The notes beneath the pieces were generated by a model. That model did not search any database. It saw only the letters and a list, made by a program, of their open reading frames with translations, and was not told the origin of the DNA. The position numbers were made by a program, and so were the translations under genes. Shown here in pieces: positions 25,801 through 32,559 of a stretch of 64,000 nucleotides of DNA. Each line of letters starts with the position of its first letter. Positions within the stretch are counted from its first letter, which is position 1. Origin of the DNA: Branchiostoma lanceolatum (taxonomy: Eukaryota > Chordata > Leptocardii > Amphioxiformes > Branchiostomatidae); contig NC_089731.1 in assembly GCF_035083965.1 (NCBI RefSeq), positions 1,230,001 through 1,294,000 on the forward strand. Reading direction: 5' to 3'.

Positions 25801-26749
25801 TGGAGGGTTGGAAAGTGTGGAAGTGTCATCGGATACGTCATCCGAAACATCAATCGAGTCCCAAAACGATGTTACTGTCGTTGAAAGCGAGAAAATCGTG
25901 CCAAAAGACATTGCCCCATCCTCAGAAGGGTCTAAAACAGCAGCTAACAAGGAAGCATCATCTTCAGGGACTGAAGAGGATACCTCTGATGAATCTTACG
26001 CAGTACCAAACAAGATGTCTGTTGCCATGGCTACCAGAAATGTCCGTCCCGAAACTGCGCAATCCAGCGACGAGACTGAATGCTTCGACTCAAACGGGAA
26101 ATCGAAAAGTCTCGGGGACATCACGTCGGAGGACATCCACTGCAACAAGTTTGACAGCAAGTACAAGACCATCAGCAAGAGCTTCATCACCAAGAAGATG
26201 CGCGAGCAGAAGCGCTTCTCGCCCCTCAGGGGCCCCGTCATGCCAAAGAAGCCGTTGGAACGCGAGCTCATCAAGCTGACGACGTTCACGCCCGAGGAAC
26301 GGGCGCTACCTCAGCCCGCCGCGCGGCTGGACCCCAAGACGTCGACGCCAAAGAAGCTGACTTTCTCGAGTCGGAGCGAGAGCAGAGTGAAGCACATCGC
26401 GAGCAGGAAGCGGACTCAGTCAGAGTCTGGCTCGCAGGATACGGAATCAGGCAGCTTCAGGAGAGGTGGAGACGCCGTGTTTGTTTTAACAGCAAAGGCA
26501 GAGGCTGTGCCAAGGAGGAACCGCCCTCCCACCCCCCCTATCTACCAGTACCGGCACAGCACCGGGTCGTATATACCCGGCTACATCGAAGGTCCCGCCC
26601 CACTGTTGGAGGACAGGGGAGTTCCAGAGGGGGCATGTTCAACCCCTGGCACAGCCCCTGACATCGTGCCAATGGCCTCTCCACAGGGGGACAGGGGGAA
26701 AGGCAAGTTGGAGGAAGAGCCAGAGATATACTTTCTACTCAATGTATAG
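654..26749 (+). CDS. PLCH: Phosphoinositide phospholipase C, eta class (5'-partial)
   Basis: Hydrolyses PtdIns(4,5)P2 to diacylglycerol and IP3 at membranes, usually stimulated by calcium. The hand-built exons are 654-800, 1364-1496, 2915-3016, 5394-5553, 6800-6964, 7359-7452, 8136-8339, 9480-9600, 10042-10210, 11038-11145, 11569-11817, 12835-12945, 13461-13620, 14854-14982, 15291-15470, 16464-16571, 17150-17353, 17727-17873, 18138-18214, 18507-18672, 19301-19519, 20319-20429, 21042-21454, 23164-23424, 23785-24143 and 24661-26749. All phases agree, giving 2127 codons plus stop after an incomplete first codon. Domain order is PH, EF-hands, X, linker, Y, C2 and a very long tail. The eta assignment rests on the X-box sequence and on tail motifs shared with vertebrate PLCH1 ([35 protein letters not shown]). 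Human PLCH1 is about 1,690 residues; this tail is longer. The start codon is outside the window. Many splice junctions have tandem copies, so the true junction could differ at some exons. Confidence 0.92.
3058..3196. repeat. (GT)n microsatellite in PLC intron 3
   Basis: Imperfect GT dinucleotide tract about 140 bp long, starting 41 bp after the end of exon 3. It gives long reading frames of Cys/Val or His/Thr on either strand, which are not genes. Confidence 0.95.
3238..3420. repeat. Interspersed repeat family (GCAGCAAGTTTCCTTGCTG type)
   Basis: A segment of about 180 bp that recurs at 8997-9170 on the same strand and at about 55719-55862 on the opposite strand. Shared blocks include gggcagcaagtttccttgct, ggggttgctagc, and tgctcaaggcacctcctc followed by gggaccccc. 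Identity looks roughly 70-80 percent by eye. I do not recognise a coding part; it is probably a non-autonomous element. Confidence 0.7.
3770..4125 (-). mobile_element. LINE 3' end (reverse-transcriptase ORF C-terminus), fragment
   Basis: Minus-strand frame with [49 protein letters not shown] and a basic end ([12 protein letters not shown]). This matches the C-terminal tail after the reverse transcriptase of a non-LTR retrotransposon common in invertebrates. The catalytic part is missing, so it is a 5'-truncated relic in PLC intron 3. Related tails are at about 50425-50535 and 57930-58030. Confidence 0.75.
4101..4335. mobile_element. Short element with CTCACTGGACCCGC terminal inverted repeats
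   Basis: The left end reads ctcactggacccgctgca and the right end tgctgcgggtccagtgagag, an inverted pair of about 20 bp. A second copy with the same ends and similar interior (cgctgcg.cc...ttgacaaagc, tttcat.ga) lies at 31624-31852. No coding capacity is seen, so it is probably a MITE. Confidence 0.7.
4498..4713. mobile_element. Palindromic AAATGCAGAAATGTTTGCGG foldback family, copy
   Basis: The element starts and ends near tgtaaatg..gaaatgtttgc and gcgaacatttctgcatttac, with internal ggtggttttaagttcgcg motifs on both strands. Other copies or fragments lie at 2610-2790, 15155-15256, 47308-47520, 52279-52500 and 53836-54210. It is non-coding and potentially hairpin-forming. This copy may be nested between two ends of another element (ggccacacc ends at about 4387 and 4820). 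Confidence 0.7.
5394..7452 (+). CDS. PLCH: PLC-eta exons 4-6: EF-hand region
   Basis: Exon 4 (5394-5553) carries a canonical 12-residue EF-hand loop, [12 protein letters not shown]. Exon 5 (6800-6964) gives the second half of the EF lobe, [16 protein letters not shown]...[17 protein letters not shown]. Its loop lacks the DxDxDG pattern and is shorter than in vertebrate PLC-eta, so it probably does not bind calcium in the usual way. Exon 6 (7359-7452) ends the EF region ([10 protein letters not shown]...GWLGLDG). Five extra upstream copies of the exon 5 acceptor plus exon start, and one older fragment, lie at 6003-6790. Confidence 0.88.
6003..6860 (+). repeat. Tandem copies of PLC exon 5 acceptor and exon start (7 copies)
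   Basis: Units of about 130-150 bp, each with a polypyrimidine tract, TTCCAG or similar, then AAAGCTGTAGAAGG and the [13 protein letters not shown] coding block, then a diverged TCAACTCG.CAGGACCTC part. Copies with acceptors begin near 6118, 6269, 6400, 6529, 6660 and 6800; an older fragment starts at about 6003. Only the 6800 copy continues in frame to a donor at 6965; the others hit stops or lose homology. The array supplies five decoy acceptors before the real exon. Confidence 0.9.
8136..10210 (+). CDS. PLCH: PLC-eta exons 7-9: catalytic X box
   Basis: Exon 7 (8136-8339) contains [11 protein letters not shown] with the first catalytic histidine and the calcium-binding asparagine. Exon 8 (9480-9600) contains [11 protein letters not shown] with acidic calcium ligands and HGYTLTS. 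Exon 9 (10042-10210) contains LENHCS with the second catalytic histidine and a calcium-ligand glutamate. All key catalytic residues known for PLC X boxes are therefore present and the enzyme should be active. A truncated duplicate of exon 8, with its own acceptor, lies just upstream at 9329-9400; it loses homology after HGYTLTS and runs into a stop. Exon 9 is followed by three further copies of its 3' end and donor. Confidence 0.93.
9301..9600 (+). repeat. Duplicated acceptor and 5' half of PLC exon 8
   Basis: Both copies read ggtgtgtt..gttacag followed by the [20 protein letters not shown] coding block, starting at 9329 and 9480. The first diverges after about 68 bp and meets a stop at about 9430; the second continues to a donor at 9601. 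Confidence 0.9.
10140..10497 (+). repeat. Four 93-bp copies of PLC exon 9 end plus donor, in frame
   Basis: The donor after ATACTCATCATG occurs at 10211, 10304, 10397 and 10490 (GTAAGT three times, GTGAGT once), exactly 93 bp apart. The whole block is open in the PLC frame, so use of donor 2, 3 or 4 would add 31, 62 or 93 residues between X box and linker. Each copy encodes [20 protein letters not shown]. Confidence 0.95.
10500..10625. repeat. Interstitial CCCTAA-like (telomere-type) tract
   Basis: Degenerate ccctaa/cccctaa repeats directly after the fourth 93-bp unit. Each 93-bp unit itself contains ctacccctacccctaacc, so the tract may have grown from the repeat intron portion rather than from a telomere. 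Confidence 0.75.
10626..11037. other. PLC intron 9 remainder
   Basis: Contains a fragment of a common interspersed repeat (cttgggaaaggcacttaac), a (CAT)n tract at about 10809-10843 and a G run near 10854-10868. No exon is seen before the acceptor at 11037. Confidence 0.6.
11038..13620 (+). CDS. PLCH: PLC-eta exons 10-13: X-Y linker
   Basis: Exons 11038-11145, 11569-11817, 12835-12945 and 13461-13620 give about 210 residues. The linker includes the acidic stretch [15 protein letters not shown], which matches the acidic X-Y linker of PLC-eta (autoinhibitory in PLCs generally), then an Arg/Ser/Glu-rich low-complexity part and a [18 protein letters not shown] segment. Exons 10-12 are all phase 0 at both ends, so exon skipping or inclusion would keep frame. 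The exon 11 donor is immediately followed by a (GTTT)n tract, and the exon 13 donor has a second degraded copy at about 13690-13740. Confidence 0.85.
13757..14143 (-). mobile_element. LINE 3' end with (ATACAG)n tail, minus copy
   Basis: The minus strand encodes [18 protein letters not shown]..., [16 protein letters not shown] and ...[13 protein letters not shown], the C-terminus of a non-LTR retrotransposon polyprotein, followed by a 3' UTR with ggttata.tacaccgaacg-like sequence and a tail of atacag units (13757-13780). It is 5'-truncated. The same family occurs at 14430-14760 and 22104-22505. Confidence 0.8.
14430..14760 (+). mobile_element. LINE 3' end with (ATACAG)n tail, plus copy
   Basis: Same family as 13757-14143 in the opposite orientation, about 290 bp away, so the two form an inverted pair in PLC intron 13. 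The frame is broken by frameshifts and stops. The 3' end reads ggctatatagatacagatacag. Confidence 0.75.
14854..16571 (+). CDS. PLCH: PLC-eta exons 14-16: catalytic Y box
   Basis: Exons 14854-14982, 15291-15470 and 16464-16571. Characteristic Y-box pieces are [47 protein letters not shown] and [17 protein letters not shown]. The Y box completes the TIM-barrel active site with the X box. The exon 15 3' end and donor are duplicated at 15674-15738, and a 24-bp array (unit containing CCTTAGTACTGAAATGTTAG) sits between the two copies. Confidence 0.92.
15490..15660. repeat. 24-bp tandem array next to PLC exon 15 donor
   Basis: About seven units of ctgtccttagtactgaaatg-tagct, starting 20 bp after the donor at 15471. 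A second degraded tract of the same unit covers about 16000-16255 (tagctgtcctt.gtactgaa), with isolated units at 18230-18295. A duplicate of the exon 15 end and donor follows at 15674-15738. Confidence 0.9.
17150..18214 (+). CDS. PLCH: PLC-eta exons 17-19: C2 domain
   Basis: Exons 17150-17353, 17727-17873 and 18138-18214 give [63 protein letters not shown] and GYRHVHMEG...IFVHI, the usual PLC C2 order. The loops that hold calcium in vertebrate PLC-eta look eroded: the usual IDPFVEVEI is replaced by AELRVEVEV, and the WDHDP-type loop by YYDHQQE. Membrane binding by this C2 may be calcium-independent (inference). A degraded duplicate of the exon 17 acceptor and start lies at 16748-16790. Confidence 0.9.
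18507..26749 (+). CDS. PLCH: PLC-eta exons 20-26: long disordered C-terminal tail
   Basis: Exons 18507-18672, 19301-19519, 20319-20429, 21042-21454, 23164-23424, 23785-24143 and the 2089-bp last exon 24661-26749. The tail is about 1,200 residues, mostly charged, Ser/Glu/Lys-rich and probably disordered. Conserved islands near the end match vertebrate PLCH1 tails: [54 protein letters not shown] and the terminal EIYFLLNV. Coding bases 25547-25738 hold a perfect-frame 96-bp tandem duplication ([17 protein letters not shown] unit, twice). Exon 22 ends in a GC donor (CGCAG|GCAAGT). The stop is at 26747-26749. Confidence 0.88.
18673..19135. repeat. About 20-bp GATCCTCAGATTTAAAG array after PLC exon 20 donor
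   Basis: More than twenty units of gatcctcagatttaaggaaaa and variants, beginning directly at the start of intron 20. It may have grown from the first intron bases (ggatcaggtattttgaatcc), but that link is weak. Confidence 0.9.
21434..21760 (+). repeat. Tandem copies of PLC exon 23 end and donor
   Basis: Four units of about 96-100 bp, each with ACAAACATCTTCAG|GTAATA (or a close variant) followed by agacaccaaagatctcatac. Inside each unit a second related motif, aacatctacaggtaataatg, adds another donor-like site. The first copy (donor 21455) is the end of exon 23. The unit encodes the end of AYKHLQ. Confidence 0.9.
22104..22505 (+). mobile_element. LINE 3' end with (ATACAG)n tail, plus copy
   Basis: Encodes [40 protein letters not shown], then a 3' UTR gttcggtgtaatataaccag and tail tagatacagatgcagataca. 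It is the best preserved of three copies in the window and lies in PLC intron 23, directly before the 47-bp acceptor array. Confidence 0.85.
22536..23180 (+). repeat. 14 x 47-bp array of PLC exon 24 acceptors
   Basis: The unit has the intron part attgaatttccttttcag followed by the exon start GACAGCGGGACCTACATGTA (DSGTYMY). Fourteen CAG|GACAG junctions are present; the last, at 23164, continues as exon 24. Units differ by a few substitutions and a 2-bp deletion (catgtctcaatgg) seen in copies 2 and 6. Because 47 is not a multiple of three, use of an upstream acceptor would shift frame unless several copies were included. Confidence 0.95.
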
Positions 26750-27506
26750 TTTTGAAAACGTAGTGATAAGATTGTACAGTTTTGATGACTATATAGAAAA
26801 CACTATGGCTATAATGTACTACTGTTGAGCAGTGGTATGACTTGTTTTAACCTCCCTACTGTTTCCTATGTAGAGCTGTGTACAAATTTTAGGTACAGCT
26901 ACAGGTACACTGGTTTAGGTAAAGGTCCGGACCTGAACCTGTACCTAAACTACTTGTTCAGATAATAGTAGATTTTCAATAAGGACAAAAGCATGTTTGA
27001 ACTGGTAGCAACATAATACTCAATTGTGCTAGGTATCATTTTTATGAAAACACAGATGAAAATTTTACTCCAGCCTTGCAAATGTGTTTTATGTGCTGGA
27101 GTATAGTATAGATCTGGCTTTAGTGCACTGCCACGGTAGTTTCATAGTTATTTTATCTGTCAAAGTGGCCATCCCCTGAGTCCGGCTTGACCTGATTAGT
27201 AACGTTACTTGTCCAGTACCGGTCCAGCAGGGTTCAGGTATTTTGGACCTGTACCTAACAGTGTACCGGTACACAGCTCTATTCCTATGCCATAGATGAT
27301 ACAAATCTTGTGCCATGAGGCTACCTCAGCGATGGGAAGGTTACCATTTATATTTTGTTACTTTACAGAATATTTCAACTTTTCTGTGCTCTTATTTCTT
27401 ATATGCACCTGTCCTTTTCTGATACATTAACACTGCTAAACATTCATTTTATTGAGATAGCAAATGTGTTCATGTACAATCTACCAACTGTATATTATTG
27501 TATTAG

Positions 27507-27663
27507 GCCACACAAATTTAATTTCTTGGTCAACGGATTTTTATTTCCCCCCCAAAAGAAATTTTTGAAAAAAATCCTTCTGTTTTCATGATTTTTTTTT
27601 CTAAAAATTTTTTTTGGGGGAAAATAAAAATCTGTTAACCAAGAAATTAAATTGGTGTGGCCT
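27507..27663. mobile_element. Foldback element with GGCCACAC ends
   Basis: The arms ccacacaaatttaatttctt and aagaaattaaattggtgtgg are inverted across a T/A-rich centre of about 90 bp that is itself partly palindromic. Partial copies with the same ends occur near 4387, 4815, 5025 and 7770. It is a hairpin-type MITE. Confidence 0.85.
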
Positions 27664-28119
27664 TATAACAAGTTAGAATAGGATCTTCAAAGTTACTACA
27701 ACAGAACAGATACATGTACTTAGCCAATAGACAATGTTGACTTCATAGTTTGGAGTTTAACCCTTGATCATCTTAGCCAACAATGTTGCCAATTTAGACT
27801 GTGGAAAATGTTACCAAAAATCGTCTTTCAGATGAAGTCAACAAAATAATACAGCAATCAGGTAGGAATAGTTATGATCATGTTAGAGTTATTAACAGAA
27901 AGTGTCTATTCCAAAGTGTATAAAGTTAAGTGATTGTTGAAATGCACTTCTATTATGTATGTATAAACTTTGTGTGAATGTTTTTAGTATACGTGTACAG
28001 TTCATACAATTCCATCACAAGTAGTAGTCTCTTTTGCAGACCTTCCAGGAGCTAGTGTTTTTTTTTAGCACCGATTCGCAATTTTCTGGAGGCGTAAACA
28101 GACATCAGAGAACCTAGTT

Positions 28120-28400
28120 AAGTTAAGTTCAAGTTGAAGTCCTCCCGCACCACTTGGTGGAGTTATGGCAGTGCCCATCTCCGATTCACAGCCCTTGGGC
28201 CAGACAACATTGTACAATCTCTACAGCAGGGGGCTAGTCCACTGGTAGTGATGTGTGTGTTTAACTACCATACTCTTTCCCAAATGCTGAGTGTTAAGCA
28301 GAGAAAGCAGTATGTACCGTTTTTAAAGCCTTTGGTATGACCCGGCCAGGGATCGAACTCATGAACTAGTCCCTGTCAAAAATCAGCGCTCCACCCAAAA
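28120..28400 (-). mobile_element. tRNA-like SINE family, copy 1
   Basis: A 200-300-bp family with four copies in the window (28120-28400, 41344-41670, 42559-42735, 63686-63915). Shared blocks are cagggggctagtccactgg and cccaaatgctgagtgttaag. Where the far end is kept (copies 1, 2 and 4), it carries B-box-like gatcgaactc or ttgaacccgggcc and a complement of a tRNA A-box-like segment, suggesting a tRNA-derived SINE read from the minus strand. Confidence 0.65.
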
Positions 28401-29756
28401 AAACGCTGGCGGCCCTAGAAGTCTGGGAGGAGGCTACATAAGTATGGTGAAGTCTATTCCTTAAGTCAGAAGAAGTTTTAAGTTGATGTGAATTTTCTTG
28501 TTTGTCAAATGTTGCATTTTTCGTATGAACCAAAGGTTGTTTGATGTTGCATGTTTGTGTGTTTTTGTCGATCAACAATTACTGTACAATATCAAATATT
28601 ACTTTTACGTCTGCAGAATATTTGAATACTAGTCTCTACTCGCAGAGTTGTATATGCTTTTTATTCAGTTGAGAAATTTTGTACATATATTTGTGTTCAT
28701 TTAAAACTTACGGCACACCAATTTTATTCTTATGTTTTGAACATTTGGCTATACTGATACAATATTCTAATCAATTAATTAAGCTATGCTCCTAAGTCAG
28801 TGAGAGGTTCTTGAAAATAGCCAGTAGTTTTTAAGACGTAGTCTTCCAAAGAACTTAAGAGTACACTGAGATGCATCTATAGTAGAATAACAGCACACAT
28901 GTAGACTAGCACTCCGCATTGTTGACACCAGTGACTCTAACACTCTATAGTTAGAGTTACTTTGATTTTAACATGTTTTAACAGCTTGACAGGCAGCTTG
29001 TAGTGTTTAATTAAAGTCGTTGCCAACTTGGTGATAACAAATTAAATTAAATCATTGTTATGTTTTTCAGATTATGTATGAATAATCTTCACTGCCAAAG
29101 TTGTTGTATGATAGAACAAAATAAGTAATGTTCTAGGCTTGATACTAAAACGTTTTTTTTATCATTATGAGACTTGTAAAACTGTTTAACATTGGATACT
29201 TTTTTTAGGATGAGTTATCAAGCAATACAATCATGTGTATGAAAGCAATTTGTATATTTTTCCCAATCATGGGGCCAAAACAAAACAGTAGGTTTGCAAA
29301 TCTGAATGATATAGAGAAATGTGCTATTGTTAGAAGCTTAGACATGGCCAAAGTGAAATCATGTATTTTGACAAAGTTGTGTGTAAAGTTTGAAAGTAGA
29401 CATCTGAATCATGTATTTAATGGAAATGGTGTAAGCATTGGTTTAGGGCTGTTACAGATGAATTTTTTGATATTCAGTCTGGTGGTTTTAAGAAAATGCT
29501 TTTTTGGAAGGTAAATGATTTAGCACATTGTATTGCTGTTATAAAGTTGGTGACTCAAACCTGTACAAGTGACCACCTCTGCATATGGTTAAGACCACTT
29601 GGCCACTGTGGCCACTTCTTGGTTGTACCTTAAGATTTTTCCCCATTGACACAAACATAGATAATCCAATCTTTACCCATCAGTCTACTAGCTAAGGACT
29701 TTAATAGTGGTCAATATAGAAAGGTTACTAATTATGGCAAATATTTCCTGTTTTAC

Positions 29757-30288
29757 AGTACACTTGCCTGTGCTTATGTTGTACAGTAACTTGTTGAATA
29801 AGAATACTCTTTTTACACAGCCAATGATTTAATTCAACCGACGTTTCGGTGACCATCTGTCATGTCTGTTGATCTCCAAGCAGATCTACACGGTGCCAAA
29901 ATCGTATATGCTAGCCAGAGAAGCTCCAGTCTGCCAGAGAAACACCTACGGTGCCTGAACGGAGCTTATCTGGCTGACTGGAGCTTCTCTGGCAAGCACA
30001 TACGATTTTGGCACCGTGTAGATCTGCTTCGAGACTAACATCTGTCACTTTCATCAAGGCAATTCCGACTGGTTCACATAGATGCGTTCCCAAACGCAAA
30101 GTATTTACCTACATACACTGTTACACGGAACAGCTTCCACCATGCGGTCCCAAACGTACAGAAGTGTAACACATGGTCATCGAAACGTCGGTTGAATAAA
30201 CCAATTGGTTGTGTAAAAAGAGTCTTTTTATTCGGCAAATTTTCTCTGATTTAAAGTGCACTGCCCCGTGCTAATGTTGTACAGTAAG
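29757..30288. mobile_element. Nested foldback flanked by 33-bp direct repeats
   Basis: Outer inverted arms: gaataagaatactctttttacacag...aattcaaccgacgtttcgg (about 29796-29850) against ccgacgttt/ttggttgtgtaaaaagagtc (about 30180-30235). Inner inverted arms of about 60 bp: gatctacacggtgccaaaat (29884) against attttggcaccgtgtagatc (30004). Outside both lie direct repeats cttgcctgtgcttatgttgt-acagtaa (29762-29789) and ctgccccgtgctaatgttgt-acagtaa (30261-30288). No ORF. Confidence 0.8.
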
Positions 30289-30479
30289 TGTTATTGTCTG
30301 ATAAGTGTGGCTGTGCCAAGTTTGTTTGGCAGCTCTCATTTGTGCCAAGTGACGACACTCACTTCTCATGTTGCAACTTGTGTTGTCAGAATAAAAGACT
30401 TCACTTTTAACTGCACAAATGTTTCGGTCCGTCATTACTTCTCCGAGGGAATGAATTGTTTTTGGCTTGTCCGTGATTT

Positions 30480-30520
30480 TGTGTGTGTATGTGTGTTTGT
30501 TGGTGTGTGTGTGTGTTAGA

Positions 30521-30555
<35 letters not shown>

Positions 30556-30593
30556 ATGCATGTGTGTGTGTGTTTGTATATGTGTGTGTATGA

Positions 30594-30628
<35 letters not shown>

Positions 30629-30677
30629 TGTCCGTGTGTGTGTGTGTGTGTGAGAGTCTGTGTGTGCCTGTGTGTCT
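30480..30677. repeat. (GT)n microsatellite
   Basis: Imperfect GT tract about 200 bp long in the intergenic region. Confidence 0.95.
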
Positions 30678-30718
30678 ATTATTGGTAGTCTCAGCTACAA
30701 TGTATTACTCAGTTCAGT

Positions 30719-31458
30719 TCATCCTCTTTTAGGGTTGACACAAGTGTTTCCACAAGTTCCTGTCGCACAAGACAGATTGAAGTTCCTCATCTTCGAGGCT
30801 AACATCCTCTTCGATTACTTTCTTTAGTGTCAACGACGGGCGACCACGCCTACGCCTTTCATTCGGCTTCCAGAGGAGAACCATACCCGCCATTTCCTTG
30901 TGGCGCATAACATGGCCGGCCAGAGCCAACCTACGGTTGCGAATTACCTTAGTAATCTGTGGCATGTCACCATACAGCTCACTGTTTGTTATGTGGCTCC
31001 TCCAGGAAATGTCGAGGGCTGCACGGAGTAGGCGGGTGTAGTTCCCATCAAGCAGGATACAGAATGACTTTGTTAATGTCCATGAATCAGCCCCATGCAA
31101 TAAAATCGATTCAACACAAGTTTTAAAGACTTTAAGCTTCGTTGACCTTGCTATTGGAGATTTCCATACTTTTGATAGGGCATTAGAGGCCCCCCATGCT
31201 TGCACAATTCTACATTTCACATCATACATAGTATTACCATAACTACCAAAGTATTTAAAATCTACTACTTGCTCATGAAATTGGAGAGCCGTCACTAGAC
31301 AGTAAAGGCATTGGCCTACTACTAGTTGGTGGATTTAGGTGCATAAACTTAGTCTTAAGTGTTACACATCCCCTGCTAGTATTTATACGTTGCTTATAAT
31401 TAGACCAGGATCTAGGACATGAGATATAATCATGGCTTAGCATTGCATAAACTGTCAA
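30719..31458 (-). mobile_element. LINE 3' end: post-reverse-transcriptase fragment
   Basis: The minus frame 30729-31295 encodes FKYFGSYGNTMYDVKCRI, WGASNALSKVWKS, LKVFKTCVESILLHGADSWT, ALDISWRSHITNSELYGDMP, RNRRLALAGHVMRHKEMAG and RRRGRPSLTLKKVIEEDV, the standard tail after the RT domain in endonuclease-RT retrotransposons. An upstream piece continues in another frame to about 31458, so at least one frameshift is present. RT active-site motifs are absent, so the copy is dead. Confidence 0.88.
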
Positions 31459-31623
31459 AGTTAATCTACAAAATGGCTAATATGTAAATTAAATTTATAC
31501 GTAAAATGTGTTTTTGAGATCAGCTGAAAGCTTGCAGTTCGTGGTCACAGTCTTTTTGCAGAATTAAACTTTTCGTGGTCTTTCTCATGATAACCGCATG
31601 AATCAAGACCAAGCATATGTAAA

Positions 31624-31852
31624 GTCCCCTCTCACTGAACCCGCGGCACGCTGGCGGCGTTGCTGCGGCCGATCGAATTGACAAAGCACTCAACTAATTT
31701 CATCGACGAAAAACGAATCTTTTAAAGCTTTGTATATTTTGTTGTCTTTTTGTTCAGACTTGTACGTTTTGAATGATAAATCAAATTCCCATCATAAAGT
31801 CAAGGGTAACACAAATCCAGTTGAGGATTGCCGCGGGTCCAGTGAGAAATTA
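31624..31852. mobile_element. Short TIR element, second copy of 4101-4335
   Basis: Ends cccctctcactgaacccgcg and ccgcgggtccagtgagaaat. Interior similarity to 4101-4335 includes tgctgcg.ccgatcgaattg and the caatttcat region. No coding capacity. Confidence 0.7.
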
Positions 31853-32245
31853 AGGGGGCTTATTAAAGGAGTGAATATCGTAGCCTCCGTTGCAGGCGCC
31901 CTCCGGCTGTTTTCTTTTAGGTGTCTTTTAGTTACCGCAAATTTTCTTACTGCATTTTTCTTGTCACGGGTCGGATAGATATTGTTCGCCTGGGACAAAG
32001 GATCGTGCGCGACTTTTGAGGAGGTGAATACGGTCTGCAAAATTTGAAGTCGTTAAGCAAATGTATGAAGTTATTACTACAATGTTAGTAAATGTCACTA
32101 AAGATTTGAGCATTTTTTCAATTTACAGTTTTTGGCCCTAATGTTGCTTTGGTTGTCTTTAACGCTGCTATATGTTGTGGCCTGTCCTGGAAAGACGATT
32201 GTCCGAAAGAAAGTCCACGGAGGGTGCAGGAATATACGGCCGTAC

Positions 32246-32350
32246 AGTTAAATAATGTGGCACCTGAACTTCGCAAAGCGTATTCATTCCGATGACATGT
32301 ATAAGGTGGGACGGTTTTCTTTTTTCAGTAATGTATTTTTTCAGGTCAAC
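32246..32350 (+). pseudogene. Degraded upstream copy of exon 1 and donor of the fucosyltransferase-like gene
   Basis: The segment tgtggcacctgaacttcgca...gtattcattc... followed by aaggtgggacggttttct matches 32625-32690 (exon 1 end, donor GAAG|GTGGGACAG and first intron bases). Reading frame and signal-anchor coding are not preserved. It is another junction duplication, 375 bp upstream of the intact exon. Confidence 0.75.
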
Positions 32351-32559
32351 CAAATTACCCATTTGCCGGGAGAACCACTTTTCCTCAGTCCCTCGAGCTG
32401 TTGATGAGACGAGGATTGTCTCTACTCGAATGCTATAATCAAGGAAGAAATTAGGGACAGAAATACCAAAAGGTCAAAGGTCGAACCAGTCCAACTGGGG
32501 TTAACGAAGTCCGATTCTCGTCCGATTCGCGCCTCATTCGCCATCGTTTCCCGACAAAG

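Larger units (their letters stand above)
26750..32559. other. Intergenic region and probable PLC 3' UTR
   Basis: No exon is supported. Holds a foldback at 27507-27663, a tRNA-like SINE at 28120-28400, AT-rich unique sequence (28600-29750), a nested foldback at 29757-30288, a (GT)n tract at 30480-30677, a LINE 3' end at 30719-31458, a short TIR element at 31624-31852, and a segment at 32040-32170 related to 8530-8660. The poly(A) site of the PLC gene is not resolved. Confidence 0.6.

Noticed and set aside
24952-25950. Minus-strand 332-codon ORF opposite the last PLC exon
   Set aside because: Ser/Leu-rich antisense shadow of the Glu/Lys/Ser-rich PLC tail; no domain and no splice context.
29233-29514. 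93-codon plus-strand ORF in intergenic DNA
   Set aside because: No recognisable domain, AT-rich composition, no splice or promoter context; likely chance.
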